Positions 1-10,058 of a stretch of 64,000 nt of DNA are shown here, piece after piece. Location: positions 806,001 to 870,000 of the forward strand of contig JAWWNJ010000052.1 in NCBI GenBank assembly GCA_037176885.1. Direction: 5' to 3'. How positions within the stretch are numbered: position 1 is the stretch's first letter; each line of letters starts with the position of its first letter. This DNA is from Favolaschia claudopus. Its lineage: Eukaryota; Basidiomycota; Agaricomycetes; Agaricales; Mycenaceae. Position numbers and translations under genes: made by a program. The notes under the pieces are model-generated. The model was not told the DNA's origin. It did no database searches and was given only the letters and a program-made list of their open reading frames with translations.

Positions 1-2364
1 CCAGCTCATTCGTTGACGTGCTAAGGGATGGCGTATATTGCGTATTCCTGGAATGCAGTAGGGAGTTGCGGACCGCTAAAGTCCGAAGGATCGCGGACTG
101 AAGGTCTTTAGAGCTGACTGAGCGGGAGATGTTTCGAGCTGTTGTACCAATGTAGAAGGGAGCAGGACGATAGCACAAATGGAATATACCAGTAAAAAGC
201 GAGTGGAGATCGTGTCCAGATCGTCAAAGAAAACCTCATCTTCACCGTTGTTTGCGGGTGTAAGGTGGCCGCCCGAGGAGTCAAGGCTCGGATTATGGCT
301 GGGGCTAGAGCTGATACTTCCCTCGATGGAACTCTCGCTGGCCTTCCAAACACCTTTAATGAAAGGTGCACGGTGCTTGAGAAGGCCTCCACCATTTTGC
401 ACCGATTGGTGCGTAGGAGATGGAAACCTGAAGGGCGTAAAGCAATGACTACACAATACTTAATTGGGTCAAGTTACCTAACGGTGCCAGAGGAATGATG
501 GTCTCGAGCAAGCCAGGGAGCAACGGGCAGTCTGAGGTTGGAGGAGTTCGACATGATGGCAGACTGAGACAGTGCACCGTGGAGAAACGTGCACCCCAAC
601 CATCCTATACTTTAAAACACAACGGGCACAGCATCCTAGACTTGAAAAGAGGGCCAGGCCATCAGTCGCGTGACTTTTGACAGAAAATCACGGGGTTTTG
701 TCAACATCCTACAACACAACCGATGTTGAAACTCACACGCGGTCCCCGGCGCCGCGCGCCGGCGAGTGCAGCGAGCAAGGATTCCAGCAAAAAAATCCAG
801 GCGGGGCCCCGACAAGCTGTGTACTCCCCGTAGGTAGGGACGCGAGCGCAGCGAGCCGGCCCTGCCGAAGGCGGGGTGCTTAAGCTTGTTGCGCCCAGAA
901 AGGGAGATCACCCCGTGACTTTCTGTCAAAGCCTGAGAATCCCGCGGCGACGCGCGCCGGCGAGTGCACGCGGGCACGGAATCCAGCAAAACAAAACATG
1001 CGGGGTTTGCCCCGACAAGCTGTGCACCAGCCGTAGGGAGGGACGCGAGCGCACTGAGTGGGAAGGTAGCGGGTGGGTCGCTGGGTGGACCAAGGGGCGC
1101 TTGATCTGGATGGCGTACCCAAACTCTGCACGTGGCTCACAGCTTGGTCGGTTAACCGACCGATCAGCTGGGTCCACTTAGACTCGACACAGCCACTTCG
1201 CCAGGTTGGTTGGTGATCGATCACGAGCACCAACAGGCGAAAGCTTTGATCGACTGTCATCAAAACCCTGCTTGTGGTGGACCTGGGTTCGAGTCTAGGG
1301 TCCACTCAACATGTTGAGTGCACAGCCACGATTCACACACCGCAAGACATCCCGGTACGTACCGAGGCTGAGTGTGACGTTGTCACAACTGTAACACTTA
1401 ACAACCTTCTGTCTTTTGTCCGCAATTTCTCGACCCTGCGGGCTTGCAGACCTCTGACTTTGCTTGGGCTGTACAGATACGATATTCAAGTCATTTAATT
1501 GCGCGCTTTCTCATGCTGGGACGGCCCGAATGTTCGCAATTTGAATAAATTCTGCCTTTTATCATCCCCCTCTGTTGCCGCGAAATGGGCATCTCCCGCT
1601 CCTCCGGACGCTCCAGAAAAATATTGGCGACACTCAATTTGTTTTTAATGCTCTTTGCATGGTCAAACTCACGAGATTCTCTCGCTCTAGTCACGATCAA
1701 ACTATTTTTTCCCTCATTGCTTCGGGGATTTTGATGCAGTCCGAGGTGAGGCAAAAAATGGGTGAGGAGATCTCAATATTGTTTCATTCAGTCTCTGATG
1801 TACTCGGAAATCCCATTCTAGGTCTGTTAACTGGGCAATTTTTGAATTTTCCATCACCTTCTGTGAGCTTAGGATTACAGTTCCTTTGAAGTATCTTGAT
1901 GCTGCAGCTGCATCACTGGCACTGGCCAGTAATTGGGCTTGTACTTACTGTGGTGTGAGTCAAGAATTCACTCAAGTCAGCCATACAAATGTACGCAACT
2001 GATACTGCATTTTTATTTTTTATTTTCGATGCAATAGCAGGCTGTTTAGGAGGCAGAGTTTACCTTCCTCTCCTCCAGGCTCCCCTTTCATTCTACTGTT
2101 GGACTTTGTTACCCCTTGCCAGTTACTCGTGTGTCTTGCTGCTTTACATTTATTTTGTACATTGAGTAATTGAAAAAGCTTCAACCAAGTACAATAATAG
2201 CCCGCCTTAGATCTTTCTGAGCCTCCCAAGAGCCTTCCCATGCTCACCAGCGCTCACCCCGAAAGCTCACTTGTCTATTTCTTTTCTCTTTCTTTCTTTT
2301 TCCGCCTTTTTCCGTTCTTTTCCCCTTTTGGATACCCAGTGGTATGGTCGGAAAACCGGGAGGT
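1..2364. other. Gene-free, repeat-bearing left flank
   Basis: No reading frame here has coding character; the frames present are short, overlap on both strands and show no motif. The stretch holds the GC-rich repeat copies listed separately, a GC-rich arm palindrome near 1269-1310 (ggacctgggttcgag with a complementary ggtccac on its far side), and a T/C-rich tract at about 2265-2335. Confidence 0.6.
600..1062. repeat. GC-rich dispersed repeat, two direct copies
   Basis: Bases about 740-855 and 943-1060 are imperfect direct copies sharing gcgcgccggcgagtgca, attccagcaaaa, ccccgacaagctgtg and gtaggnagggacgcgagcg. The unit starting near 640 (ttgaaaagagggccaggcc, then a stretch with agaaaatcacgggg) recurs on the opposite strand at 58600-58796. 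It has no coding content, so I read it as a dispersed non-autonomous repeat. Its true ends are not defined. Confidence 0.55.
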
Positions 2365-2625
2365 CTCTCCAGGGAGGCTGGCATAAAACAACTGTAAACA
2401 ACATAGCCACCTGCTTGAACAATTTTTTCGTTCGCCGGCTCGTCATCTGCCTCGAGAATATATCTGCCTCGAGAATATAAAAAACCGGGGGAGCCTCCAA
2501 ATGCGTTTCTGAGTGCCTGGAACCTGACACCTATTTCTGTGAAGTCGCAAAATATCGACAACAAATATTTTTCCGGAATGTGGCTATGTTGTTTACAGTT
2601 GTTTTATGCCAGCCTCCCTGGAGAG
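2365..2625. mobile_element. 261-bp TIR element (MITE-like)
   Basis: A perfect 46-bp inverted repeat lies at 2365-2410 and 2580-2625, beginning ctctccagggaggctggc. The 169-bp centre has no ORF and holds a small tandem duplication of ctgcctcgagaatat near 2450-2475. I could not find a convincing target duplication, so the superfamily is open; the CAGGG start inside the repeat would suit a hAT-type end. Confidence 0.7.
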
Positions 2626-2849
2626 TGTTGGGGGTTTGAAGTTCGGGAGTAATAAGATCAAATTTGTCAATCAGTATTACACATAGTGAATTCACAGCCC
2701 TCAGTGACTCCCCAACACTCGGAAGTGAGGCTGGCTGGGAGACTGTCGATTTCCCGTCGAGATGCAGCCTCAATGAAGTCAGGTGACCAGGGCTCTCTTG
2801 ACCGGAACCATCACCGTCACGACATTTCGCACGACCAAAATTTTGCTGG

Positions 2850-3783
2850 ATGCAAGGCGAGCGTGCGCCTCCTCGCTCTCCAGCAACGGGTCTTCGGCGC
2901 CCAAGGTCACCGGACTCCCCTCCCCGTCCTATGCAGAAGTCTCGAAACGATTCCATTACCAAGTCCCCACATTCGTCTCGCGTAATCAAGAAAGGCCGAG
3001 CCGATGGTCCCGACGCAACACCCGCCACCATCTCCAGCATCACCGCGACCACTATACCAGTCCATCCCACCCCTCGCCACGACCACGCCCCCAACGCTGC
3101 GCCCCCGCGGGCCGCCCTCCCTCAGTCCCACACAACAATTGACAACCTGTCCACCAAGCTCAGAAAGGAAGCAACGGCTTTTCTGGAGACACTCCGTGAA
3201 TTCCAACAATGCATAATACAAGACCATTTCATAGATAACCCTGAGGAGATTCCCCAAGGTGCGAAGGACAACATTGTGGCCCTCCTCCCTATGGTTATCG
3301 AGATCACTGAAACCCTCGAACCTTTGACAACGACGTACAAACAGGGCCTCGCTGATGACAGCCTGGAACTCGACGAGGCTCCTGTTAGCCCACCCAGTCC
3401 CACCACATTTGCACAGGCCGTCAAGGCCGAACTTCCGCGCCCTCATACCTCCAAGCCAAAACGCCCCTCACGTCCCGCTCCCAAACGGAGCCCAACGGCG
3501 TCGCCCAAACCGACGATTCCATCCACTCGGTTGATCATTGACCTGTCCAACACCCGCTGCACGAAAAAACCTCACCCCGATTCACTATGCAGGGCCATCA
3601 ACGGCGTTCTGGGTGGTCGGCTAGCGGTTAGCGCCACCTCCATTTCCCAGAGTGGCAACCTCGTTCTTCACGCAACTGCGCCGGCTTGCTCAGCCCAGGC
3701 GCTCGCAGCCCACCGCTCGCTACTGTCGAAGACCATCGCTCCACTTCTGGGATGCGACCCCGAAGCTGAACCACCCATCTACC
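2850..3783 (+). pseudogene. LINE ORF1 protein, N-terminal part (interrupted)
   Basis: The frame opens with ATG at 2850, 64 bases after the element start, and stays open to the KDZ insertion at 3784. Residues 1-180 are proline-, serine- and basic-rich, with a helical stretch around residues 95-165. From about residue 225 the pattern (TRLIIDLSNTR, then GNLVLHATAPACSAQAL) resembles the globular nucleic-acid-binding part of ORF1 in basidiomycete Tad-like LINEs. It would coat element RNA. The 8-bp target duplication lies in the same frame on both sides, so the frame continues at 8628. Past 3784 the reading is transposon sequence. The family call is from recognised pattern; there is no zinc knuckle to anchor it. 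Confidence 0.7.
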
Positions 3784-3927
3784 GAGAGCATTCGGGAGTT
3801 AGATATAACATGCGAAATGTGATGATCGCGGGCATGTTCGGTGGGATTTATCAGCGGCTGGGATTTGTCTCGGCATATCGGAACAAAGATGTGTAACACA
3901 GCCAAACAACGCGTCTCCTCTTCATTA

Positions 3928-6091
3928 ATGAGTGTCTTCGGGGCGCTGCGACGCGACCCGCAGCTGCAGGCGCTAACGATGTCGCATATTTTCCTCTTTA
4001 CTCGGCTTCTCAGTGTCTTGAAAAATGATATCATGCTCTGCCAGCCTGTGGGCATCCCCGTCGACATCGCACCACCCCTTCTGCCCGAAGTAGTGTCCGG
4101 ATTCATTGCCACGGCTGTAGAGATTTCCCTAGAGTCTGTAGGAAAGCTATGGGAACTCCTCAAAGAAGATGTCTGGTTCCTATCTGACACCAAACTCTCG
4201 CCCACTGAGGAAGACTTGTTTCGGGTGCACGGATGGAAAGTCGGCCTCAGTAAGCTGAATTTAAATCATGACGGGTGATATCTCAAGTGATTGAATGTAG
4301 CCTCGTTGACCCTCTACCCTCCAACGCATACATGTCAAAATCCTGACTGCCCGCGCACCAATCCCCTCAAGAAACCCGAGGCACGTCAAGTAGTCGTGTA
4401 CACACATGGTAGTGGGGTAATGCCAGCCTGGGCTGTGCATCTTTATTGCCCGGACTGCAACACAAACTATCACCATAATTTCTCTGTTCAAGGAGGCATG
4501 AGAACGTACTACGGCAACAAACCGACATACATCCAAATCGGAGAAGATCAATTTGCGGAGCGCAAACTCATCGGATTATGGGTTAGTCCAATGTTGGTAG
4601 CCTGGTAAGTCAAGGTGCTCGGCCATGAAAGTGCTCTGTCTTATTATCTTCAGGGTGTCCGCAACAAATTGTGCTCGAGCATACGACATGTCTCTTTCCG
4701 GCCAGCAGGAACAAGACTTTGCAGACGGCGGATGGCAGTTCGGATGTGTTCTCACCACGGATCATGTGTGGGACGCATTTATTATTCTTACCCTCCTCGA
4801 CTACAACGATCGCAAGAATACCTGCTTGCATGTTCCGCATACAGGCGAACAAAAGGACCGTTTTAAGGAGGCAATGCGTGCGCGCAATCGGGAGGTAATT
4901 CAAGACGGTCAAGACGAGATTGCGCATTGTTGTGACAAATGCATGAGGGAATGGGTATGCCCGGATGGGACTAAACGTAGTACAATCATATAGCTCTTTC
5001 ATTCTTGCCTAATGATTTTTTTAGGCGACATACAGCTTATCGTCGGTGATGGCATGGCAATGGGTCATCGGCGCTGCCAAGATTCACGCTGCACCGCTGA
5101 GCTCGGCAGTAATCGACACCGTTTCTGTTTCGAGCATCGACACCTCGAAGACGTTTGTTCCATTGTAGGCTGTGATGCGCGAGCCGTCCCTGGAACGAAA
5201 TCATGCACTAACCCGAGTCACGCCGAGATGGAGCGCCTGCATTACGAGCGCGGCCGTGCAGCCTTCACCCTCCGCGACCGGTTACAGAAGCATCGTTTAG
5301 CCCATCCAAATGACCAATCTTTACCCGTCCCGGAAGACGGTGACGACGACGAAGGGCTGGAATGGTTTGAGTTGGATGGAAATGGACAGGTTCAGTTGCA
5401 GCGGGACATTGACCCAGGGTCGATAGGTGTAGAGGATTCAATACCTTGCGAAGCATCCAAATCCGACACCGGCAACCGCAAGTACAAGGCACTGTTTGGC
5501 GGATTACGCACCCATAATGAACAGATCCTTGTTCGTCCTTGCGGAGTTATTACCTCGCGTGCAACTTTTTACAACGCCGAGGCAGTTTCTAATGTCCTGG
5601 TGAGTGCTATCCTCGCTTATCATTTCTGCCGTCTCACATTCTTGGAGCTCTTCGTGGAGAAAACCTTCTCCGTCCCGCGTGCCTTCAAGCCCGAGCATTT
5701 TGTGTACGACACGAATTGCGATGCTAAACAGCAAGTTCTTGCACATCCCGAAGAATGGTCGTGGTTCAAGGACGTTGGGATGACCGTCGACGTCTTCCAC
5801 TTCCTGCACAAGCACAGCGTCAGCCACACATTCTGTCAAGAACATTGCAACCCCGCTGACCACCCCGAACTCATGGGTCCTGACGGCAAGACATGGTTCT
5901 TCAATACGTCGATTGCAGAGCAGACGAATGTCTGGCTGGGAGGATACCATTCAATCTGCAGGGAAATGCTTCCGGTAAAGTACAACTTCTTTCTCGATGA
6001 GATGATTCGCTTGCGCAACCAGCTCACTGTTGCGAAGCTCGCACAGAGCGGTCATAATCCGTATGTATTGTTCATTGTATTCTACTCGTGA
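3928..6091 (+). CDS. KDZ transposase with CxC5/CxC6-like cysteine clusters
   Basis: Five exons (3928-4249, 4301-4604, 4654-4976, 5025-5599, 5648-6091) are separated by GT-AG introns of 51, 49, 48 and 48 bp. They join in phase to 655 codons without a stop. The fourth intron is in frame and stop-free, so it could be missed. Cysteine clusters occur in exon 2 (THTCQNPDCPR, LYCPDCNTNYHH), exon 3 (CCDKCMREW) and exon 4 (CRRxx CTAEL, HRFCFEHRHLEDVCSIVGCD). The DDE core in exon 5 shows YDTNCD (D about 529), TVDVFHFLHKH (D about 556) and TSIAEQTNVW (E about 599), as in Zisupton-like enzymes. It should cut and paste the surrounding element in the nucleus. ATG 3928 was chosen because homologues start at a similar MSVF-like position; ATG 3889 is an alternative. 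The last exon may splice further at 6059. Confidence 0.85.
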
Positions 6092-6175
6092 ATGTACAAG
6101 ATGTATGAGATACAAATCTAATGATGATTCAATGAATATATAAAAATGTACTTGAGAAATGTCCTTCAGCGAGTC

Positions 6176-6236
6176 AACGACGGGGCTGCAGCAAGTTGTT
6201 TCCTCAACGACGGGGCTGCAGCAATCTGTTTCCTCC
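6176..6236 (-). repeat. 30-bp tandem duplication in the accessory gene
   Basis: The unit caacgacggggctgcagca is repeated twice with near-identical continuation (agttgtttcct versus atctgtttcct), giving a doubled AAAPSL segment at the protein C terminus. It keeps the frame. Confidence 0.8.
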
Positions 6237-7653
6237 AGTAAGTCCATAACCCATTGGTTGTCTTCCCCGCTTTCACGCCAGCCTCAATCTCGCCCATCGT
6301 TGCTGCTTTGAAGTATTTCACCTGGGCGTCGTACGTCGACGCATGATACGCGCGGCCGAAGACCTGCCTGAAGCGCTCTTCCCGATTGAGACCTTGGAGA
6401 GCCTTTTCACCCATACGCCTGAACCCGTCAACCATATCTTCGACGTACATTCCAGCAGGCCACTTGGCGGCAGGCGAAGGCGGGGCAGGCAGCGATGGAA
6501 GTGCCAGAAGCAACGGCGAGGCAGGGGAATGGACAGCCGGGGGAGGTGACGCGTCATCGGAGAAGCGGAGGCGTTGCCGAGGGGGGGCGGAGTTGTCCGA
6601 GTCAACGGTGCGCTTCTTGCTCTTCGTAGACGCCACAATTTCCACATCGTCATCCGAGGAATCATCGAGGAGGTTGATGACGGAGGTCTGAGTACGATAT
6701 ACTCACATCATTCCAGTATACGACGATGAAACGCCTTGTGGTCTGCGACCCCTTCTTTTTGACATGGAAGGTCCCAGTCGCCGTCGTGGACGGTAAGCGA
6801 GCGCCTCGGACAGACGGACCACCTTGTGTGTTCATCCAATCCCCGTTGAGCTGGGTTGTGATCTTCAATCCCGAAGGTCGTTCACCGTGGGCTTGATTGG
6901 ACGAAAGCGTCCCAGCGAGGTTTAAGGGAAAGTCGGGAGACGGGGACAACACCCGCAGCTGAGAGGGCCCTGCTTGCGGCGGCGGCGAGTGTCGACGAGA
7001 AGCGGTGCCATTCCGCGACGCTGGGTGGTCGTCCAGCAACGAGAGGTCGATGGCGTGCTGGATCTCTTGTTCCTCCTCAAGCTGGGAAGCATAGCGACGG
7101 CGGTATTGTTCTGTATATGATCCCTCTTCAGGGGGTGTATGTACGCCGGCGAGGTTGTCGAGGTGGTTTTCAAGCAAAGCCTTCCGAAGATCTTGTTCCG
7201 TTTGATGCGCTTGGAAGAGATTGAGAGACACAGGGCCGCGAGCGTGCCAATCCGCTTCAGACGGAGACAGTTCTATCCTCCCTGAAGGACGGCGCTGAGG
7301 AACAGCAGGTGGGGCAGCTGGAGCAGACGGAGCAGAGAGTTTGTTTCGTCGATTAGATTCATGGGCGCGCAAGGCGCAGGGACCGGTGTCGTTACAGTGT
7401 TTGCGGCACATGCTGCGCGAGCAGCCAAGGTCGACACGAGATGACTTGCAGCGGGACACAGCACAGGAACGGCGAGGGAGGGGCACTTGGAGACCTGCCA
7501 TAAAAGGAGCGGGAGCGGGAGCAAGCACTGTAAGAGACATTGGAAATCTATACATATACGGTTTGCCAGACGGATGGTAGTTATTGCACTGCAGTTATAC
7601 GTCGACCGTCAGCGGGAAGATGTGCTGGCGAGAAGCAAGAAGACGTACACATA

Positions 7654-8337
7654 CAGTGGTGGCAAATAGAAATTGCCGTGGCTTTTTGGCCAAAATCTTG
7701 CTGTATACTTCACCGAATGACCTGAAATAAAATGTAGAAATAAATATATGATACCTCTGTACTGCTTAGAGCACTCAGTTATATATTACGCCCTGACAAT
7801 GCATCAATAACAGGACAGTTTCTTATTATTGCCATATCTGGAAAGACTCAATGTATCCTCAGCAAAAAAGTGTCACAATAGGATGAAAGTACTTGAAAAA
7901 CAGTCCTAGTTTCTACTTTTGTTGAATGGAATTGACCCTCATTTGAGCTCACAACAACCGCTCAGAGTTGGCTATTTTCACACAAAATAGCTGAAAATGC
8001 AGAGAAAATAGCTAAAATGACCTACTTCGAGCGGCTGTTGTGAGCTCAAATGACGATCAATTCCAGTCAGTCAAAGTGAGAACTAGCATTGTTTTTCAAG
8101 TACTTTTATCCTATTATGACACTTTTTTGCTGAGGGTACATTGTGTTTTTCCGGATATGGCAAAAAACGGAAACCATCCATTATTGATGCATTGTCAGTG
8201 CATGATATATTGCTGAGTGTTCTAAGAGGTACAGAAGTATCACATACCCATCTCTACATCTTATTTGAGGTCATTCGGTGATGTATACATCGAGATTTTT
8301 ACCAAAAAGCCACGGCAATTTCTATTTGCCACCACTG
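7654..8337. mobile_element. 684-bp foldback MITE, family A copy 1 (TA target)
   Basis: Ends are cagtggtggcaaatagaa and its inverse, flanked by TA at 7652-7653 and 8338-8339. Most of the element is one long inverted repeat: the arms contain matching segments such as ttgagctcacaaca / tgttgtgagctcaa around a centre at about 7990. No ORF. A 692-bp relative lies at 44425-45116. The TA target and CAGT start fit a Tc1/mariner-derived family. It interrupts exon 1 of the accessory gene at its last codon. Confidence 0.9.
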
Positions 8338-8627
8338 TATCATTCTCGACCCGTCATGGTCTATTTCGACTAGCAGCTGGCTGCCGCACTCTATGCATTT
8401 GTTTCCATTTGGCGAGATGTTGACGGCGTCCATGGCGAGAGGCAGACGGTGTGGGTAGCGCGAAGGTAAAGGGAGAGGAAGAGGGACGCGTTATGTATCT
8501 TTGTTTGACGGCGGCAACATATCATTGATGCCAGCCACTGTTGGCGGTGTTGGCCGAATCCCAGCCGATGGGATTGATGGCAGCATCATTCCTGTCATTT
8601 CCAACTGCCGAATTTTGTGCATCTACC

Positions 8628-8944
8628 CCGCAGACCCATGGCATAAGGTGGTGTTCCACCGAGTGCCAATCTTGGAGGAGGGAGGGCTTCCGCACTCTCG
8701 CGACTTTGTGCGCGAGTTGGCGAAGCGCAACCAACTTCCAGGTGCACAGTATCGAATTGGTAATGTCCGCTTCCTCCACAAGCGGGATAGCATCCCCCAG
8801 TCGGAAGTGTCTGTCCGCGTGGACTTCATTGAGGAGGAGGATGCGCGTCGCTTCTTACGTGACGGCATCTTCCTCTATGGATCACATTGTCGGGCCACCC
8901 CGTACAAAGCTCGGGCTTCAAGCGGGCGGCGCCCCCCGAGGTAA
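8628..8944 (+). pseudogene. LINE ORF1 protein, C-terminal part
   Basis: Resumes ORF1 in frame after the KDZ target duplication: WHKVVFHRVPI, then RFLHKRDSIPQSEVSVRVDF and FLYGSHCRATPY. This is the pattern that precedes the zinc knuckles in basidiomycete LINE ORF1 proteins. Here the knuckles and everything after are missing, and the frame ends at 8944 in a short basic tail. The frame visible upstream at 8501-8619 belongs to the KDZ end and is fortuitous. Joined with the first part, ORF1 would be about 416 residues. Confidence 0.65.
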
Positions 8945-9194
8945 TGGCTGACTGCCACTTATGCCCCATTTTTTTCTTCACCTATGGTTCCTATGTCGAG
9001 TTATCGTTCTCACAGTCGATGGAAGCGCTCACCCACCTACTCCAAGACTATACTCTACCAACCACGGTCGAATCCTCACTAGAATTACCTTTTACTTATT
9101 TATCGCCCTCCGGGCACCGCGTCTTAGTAGTTGGTTTACTTGTTGCGGTATAGAAATGCTGATACAAAAAAAAAAAAAAAAATGAAGTCAGGTG

Positions 9195-9720
9195 GTACAA
9201 GGGGACACGCATGCACAACACCGCCATTCCAAGGGTGATGGAAAGCGATCATAAAGTCCATGACACAGACCTCCAAAAGTCGAGCGACCGGAGGGGGGGT
9301 GTACGTCATTGATCCCAAAATAAACAGGTTGGGGAAGATCAAGAGAGATAAACAAAGACAAAACAAAGATAAGGAATCAATCTCCGCTTTCACCCGCGCC
9401 GTCCACTTTTCGCCGACGGCTGCCGAATGCCATCATGGTCAATCAAATATGCATATACGTCTAGAACGTGAGAGAGAAACATAATCTAAGAGCACAGAGC
9501 TATACTTCAAGTACAAAAATGGGGGGGTAGCCGAAATCCCAGCGTTATCGGTCCCAGTTGTGAGGCACAATAAGAAGCCGAACGGTCGAACCAGGAAATA
9601 CTAAATTGACCAAGGGAAAGCTATCTACGAGGAAAATAGAGGCTGTGTGTGGGGGGAGTCATGGGGACGACATACGGGCAGAACTCGCCGTGAGCGGATG
9701 CGAACGCTGATCCGTCACAG
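9195..9720. other. No gene recognised
   Basis: Short AG-rich stretches only; no coding pattern or clear terminal repeats. Confidence 0.5.
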
Positions 9721-10058
9721 TGTTTTCTGTTATAAGGTGGTGGAGTTGTTTAACAGAATCTGAAAATGCGCGGAAGGCGCAATAACCTCAGTCTCCCGCA
9801 ATGTGGGATGAAAGACTGTATATTAAATACCTGAAAATGCGCGGAAGGCGCAATAACTACACAATGAGTAAGTAAATACAAGTAGGTAGATAGATAGAGA
9901 ACTCACCCTCAGTCTCCCGCAATGTGGGATGAAAGACTGAGGGTGGTGGACAGACGAGCACGGTTTATATGTAAGAACAAGGCTGTATGATAAGTATCAG
10001 ATATCTATCAAGGGCCGGAGCGGCGGGGCGGCTACCCGGAATAATTCATATTCTGACA
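9721..10058 (-). repeat. Candidate 3' LTR of the Copia element
   Basis: Reading the minus strand, pol ends in a stop that overlaps TGTCAGAATATG, directly after the purine run gagtgggggtg (10059-10069). That fits a polypurine tract followed by an LTR start at 10058. The far end is proposed at 9721 because the plus strand then reads TGTTTTCTG. I found no second LTR right of gag, so the limits are tentative. Inside are two interspersed duplications: ctgaaaatgcgcggaagg (9760-9786 and 9831-9857, 27 bp) and cctcagtctcccgcaatg (9786-9818 and 9907-9939, 33 bp). Confidence 0.4.

Larger units (their letters stand above)
6166..8433 (-). pseudogene. Cysteine-cluster accessory gene of the KDZ element, MITE-disrupted
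   Basis: Exon 1 starts at ATG 8433 and has a CIECG motif. A 123-bp intron (7650-7528, GTGTAC to CAG) leads to exon 2 (7527-6707) in the right phase. Exon 2 holds a cluster CAVSRCKSSRVDLGCSRSMC followed by RKHC, then a proline-rich acidic region. Exon 3 (6687-6166) contains INLLDDSSDDD, a basic patch and a C-terminal FRQVFGRAYHASTYDAQVKYF segment. Exons 2 and 3 join only if the 19 bases at 6688-6706 are removed; that is far below normal intron length. A foldback MITE at 7654-8337 is inserted one base before the exon 1 donor. Function is unknown; the family looks like an expanded agaricomycete protein. Its place inside a KDZ element, convergent with the transposase, suggests a transposition partner or passenger. 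Confidence 0.65.
3784..8619 (+). mobile_element. KDZ-type DNA transposon, 4,836 bp, with 8-bp TSD
   Basis: The element is bounded by catctacc at 3776-3783 and 8620-8627. Its ends are imperfect inverted repeats: the left end reads gagagcattcgggagtt and the right end, on the other strand, cacaaaattcggcagtt, with similarity continuing for about 60 bp. The 8-bp duplication and cargo fit the KDZ superfamily. It carries a five-exon transposase on + and a second, convergent gene on -. It sits in ORF1 of an older LINE. A 684-bp MITE later inserted into the - strand gene. The transposase has no visible break, so transposition competence is possible but untested. Confidence 0.85.
2772..9194 (+). mobile_element. 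Non-LTR retrotransposon, ORF1-only, split by a KDZ element
   Basis: The same 14 bases, aatgaagtcaggtg, lie at 2772-2785 and 9181-9194, directly after a 17-A run at 9166-9182. This is the signature of target-primed reverse transcription. Without the nested KDZ element and its duplicated 8 bp, the retroelement is about 1.55 kb: a 64-bp leader, ORF1 (2850-3783 joined to 8628-8944), a ~220-bp tail ending gtatagaaatgctgatac and poly(A). ORF2 (endonuclease and reverse transcriptase) is absent, as are the zinc knuckles usual at the end of fungal ORF1, so an internal deletion copy was probably mobilised in trans. The open frame and exact target duplication suggest a recent insertion. Confidence 0.85.

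Noticed and set aside
7..20. Link between window start and 22190 (ccagctcattcg)
   Set aside because: Only 12 shared bases; no further similarity.
1270..1312. tRNA-like T arm (ggttcgagtct)
   Set aside because: Only a B-box-like hairpin with complementary flanks; no A box at the right distance and no cloverleaf.
2531..3094. 187-codon minus-strand ORF
   Set aside because: Crosses a MITE end and the LINE 5' boundary and is antisense to ORF1; no motif.
8501..8627. N-terminal part of the 8501-8944 frame
   Set aside because: Lies inside the KDZ terminal repeat; it is open by chance and joins ORF1 only through the target duplication.
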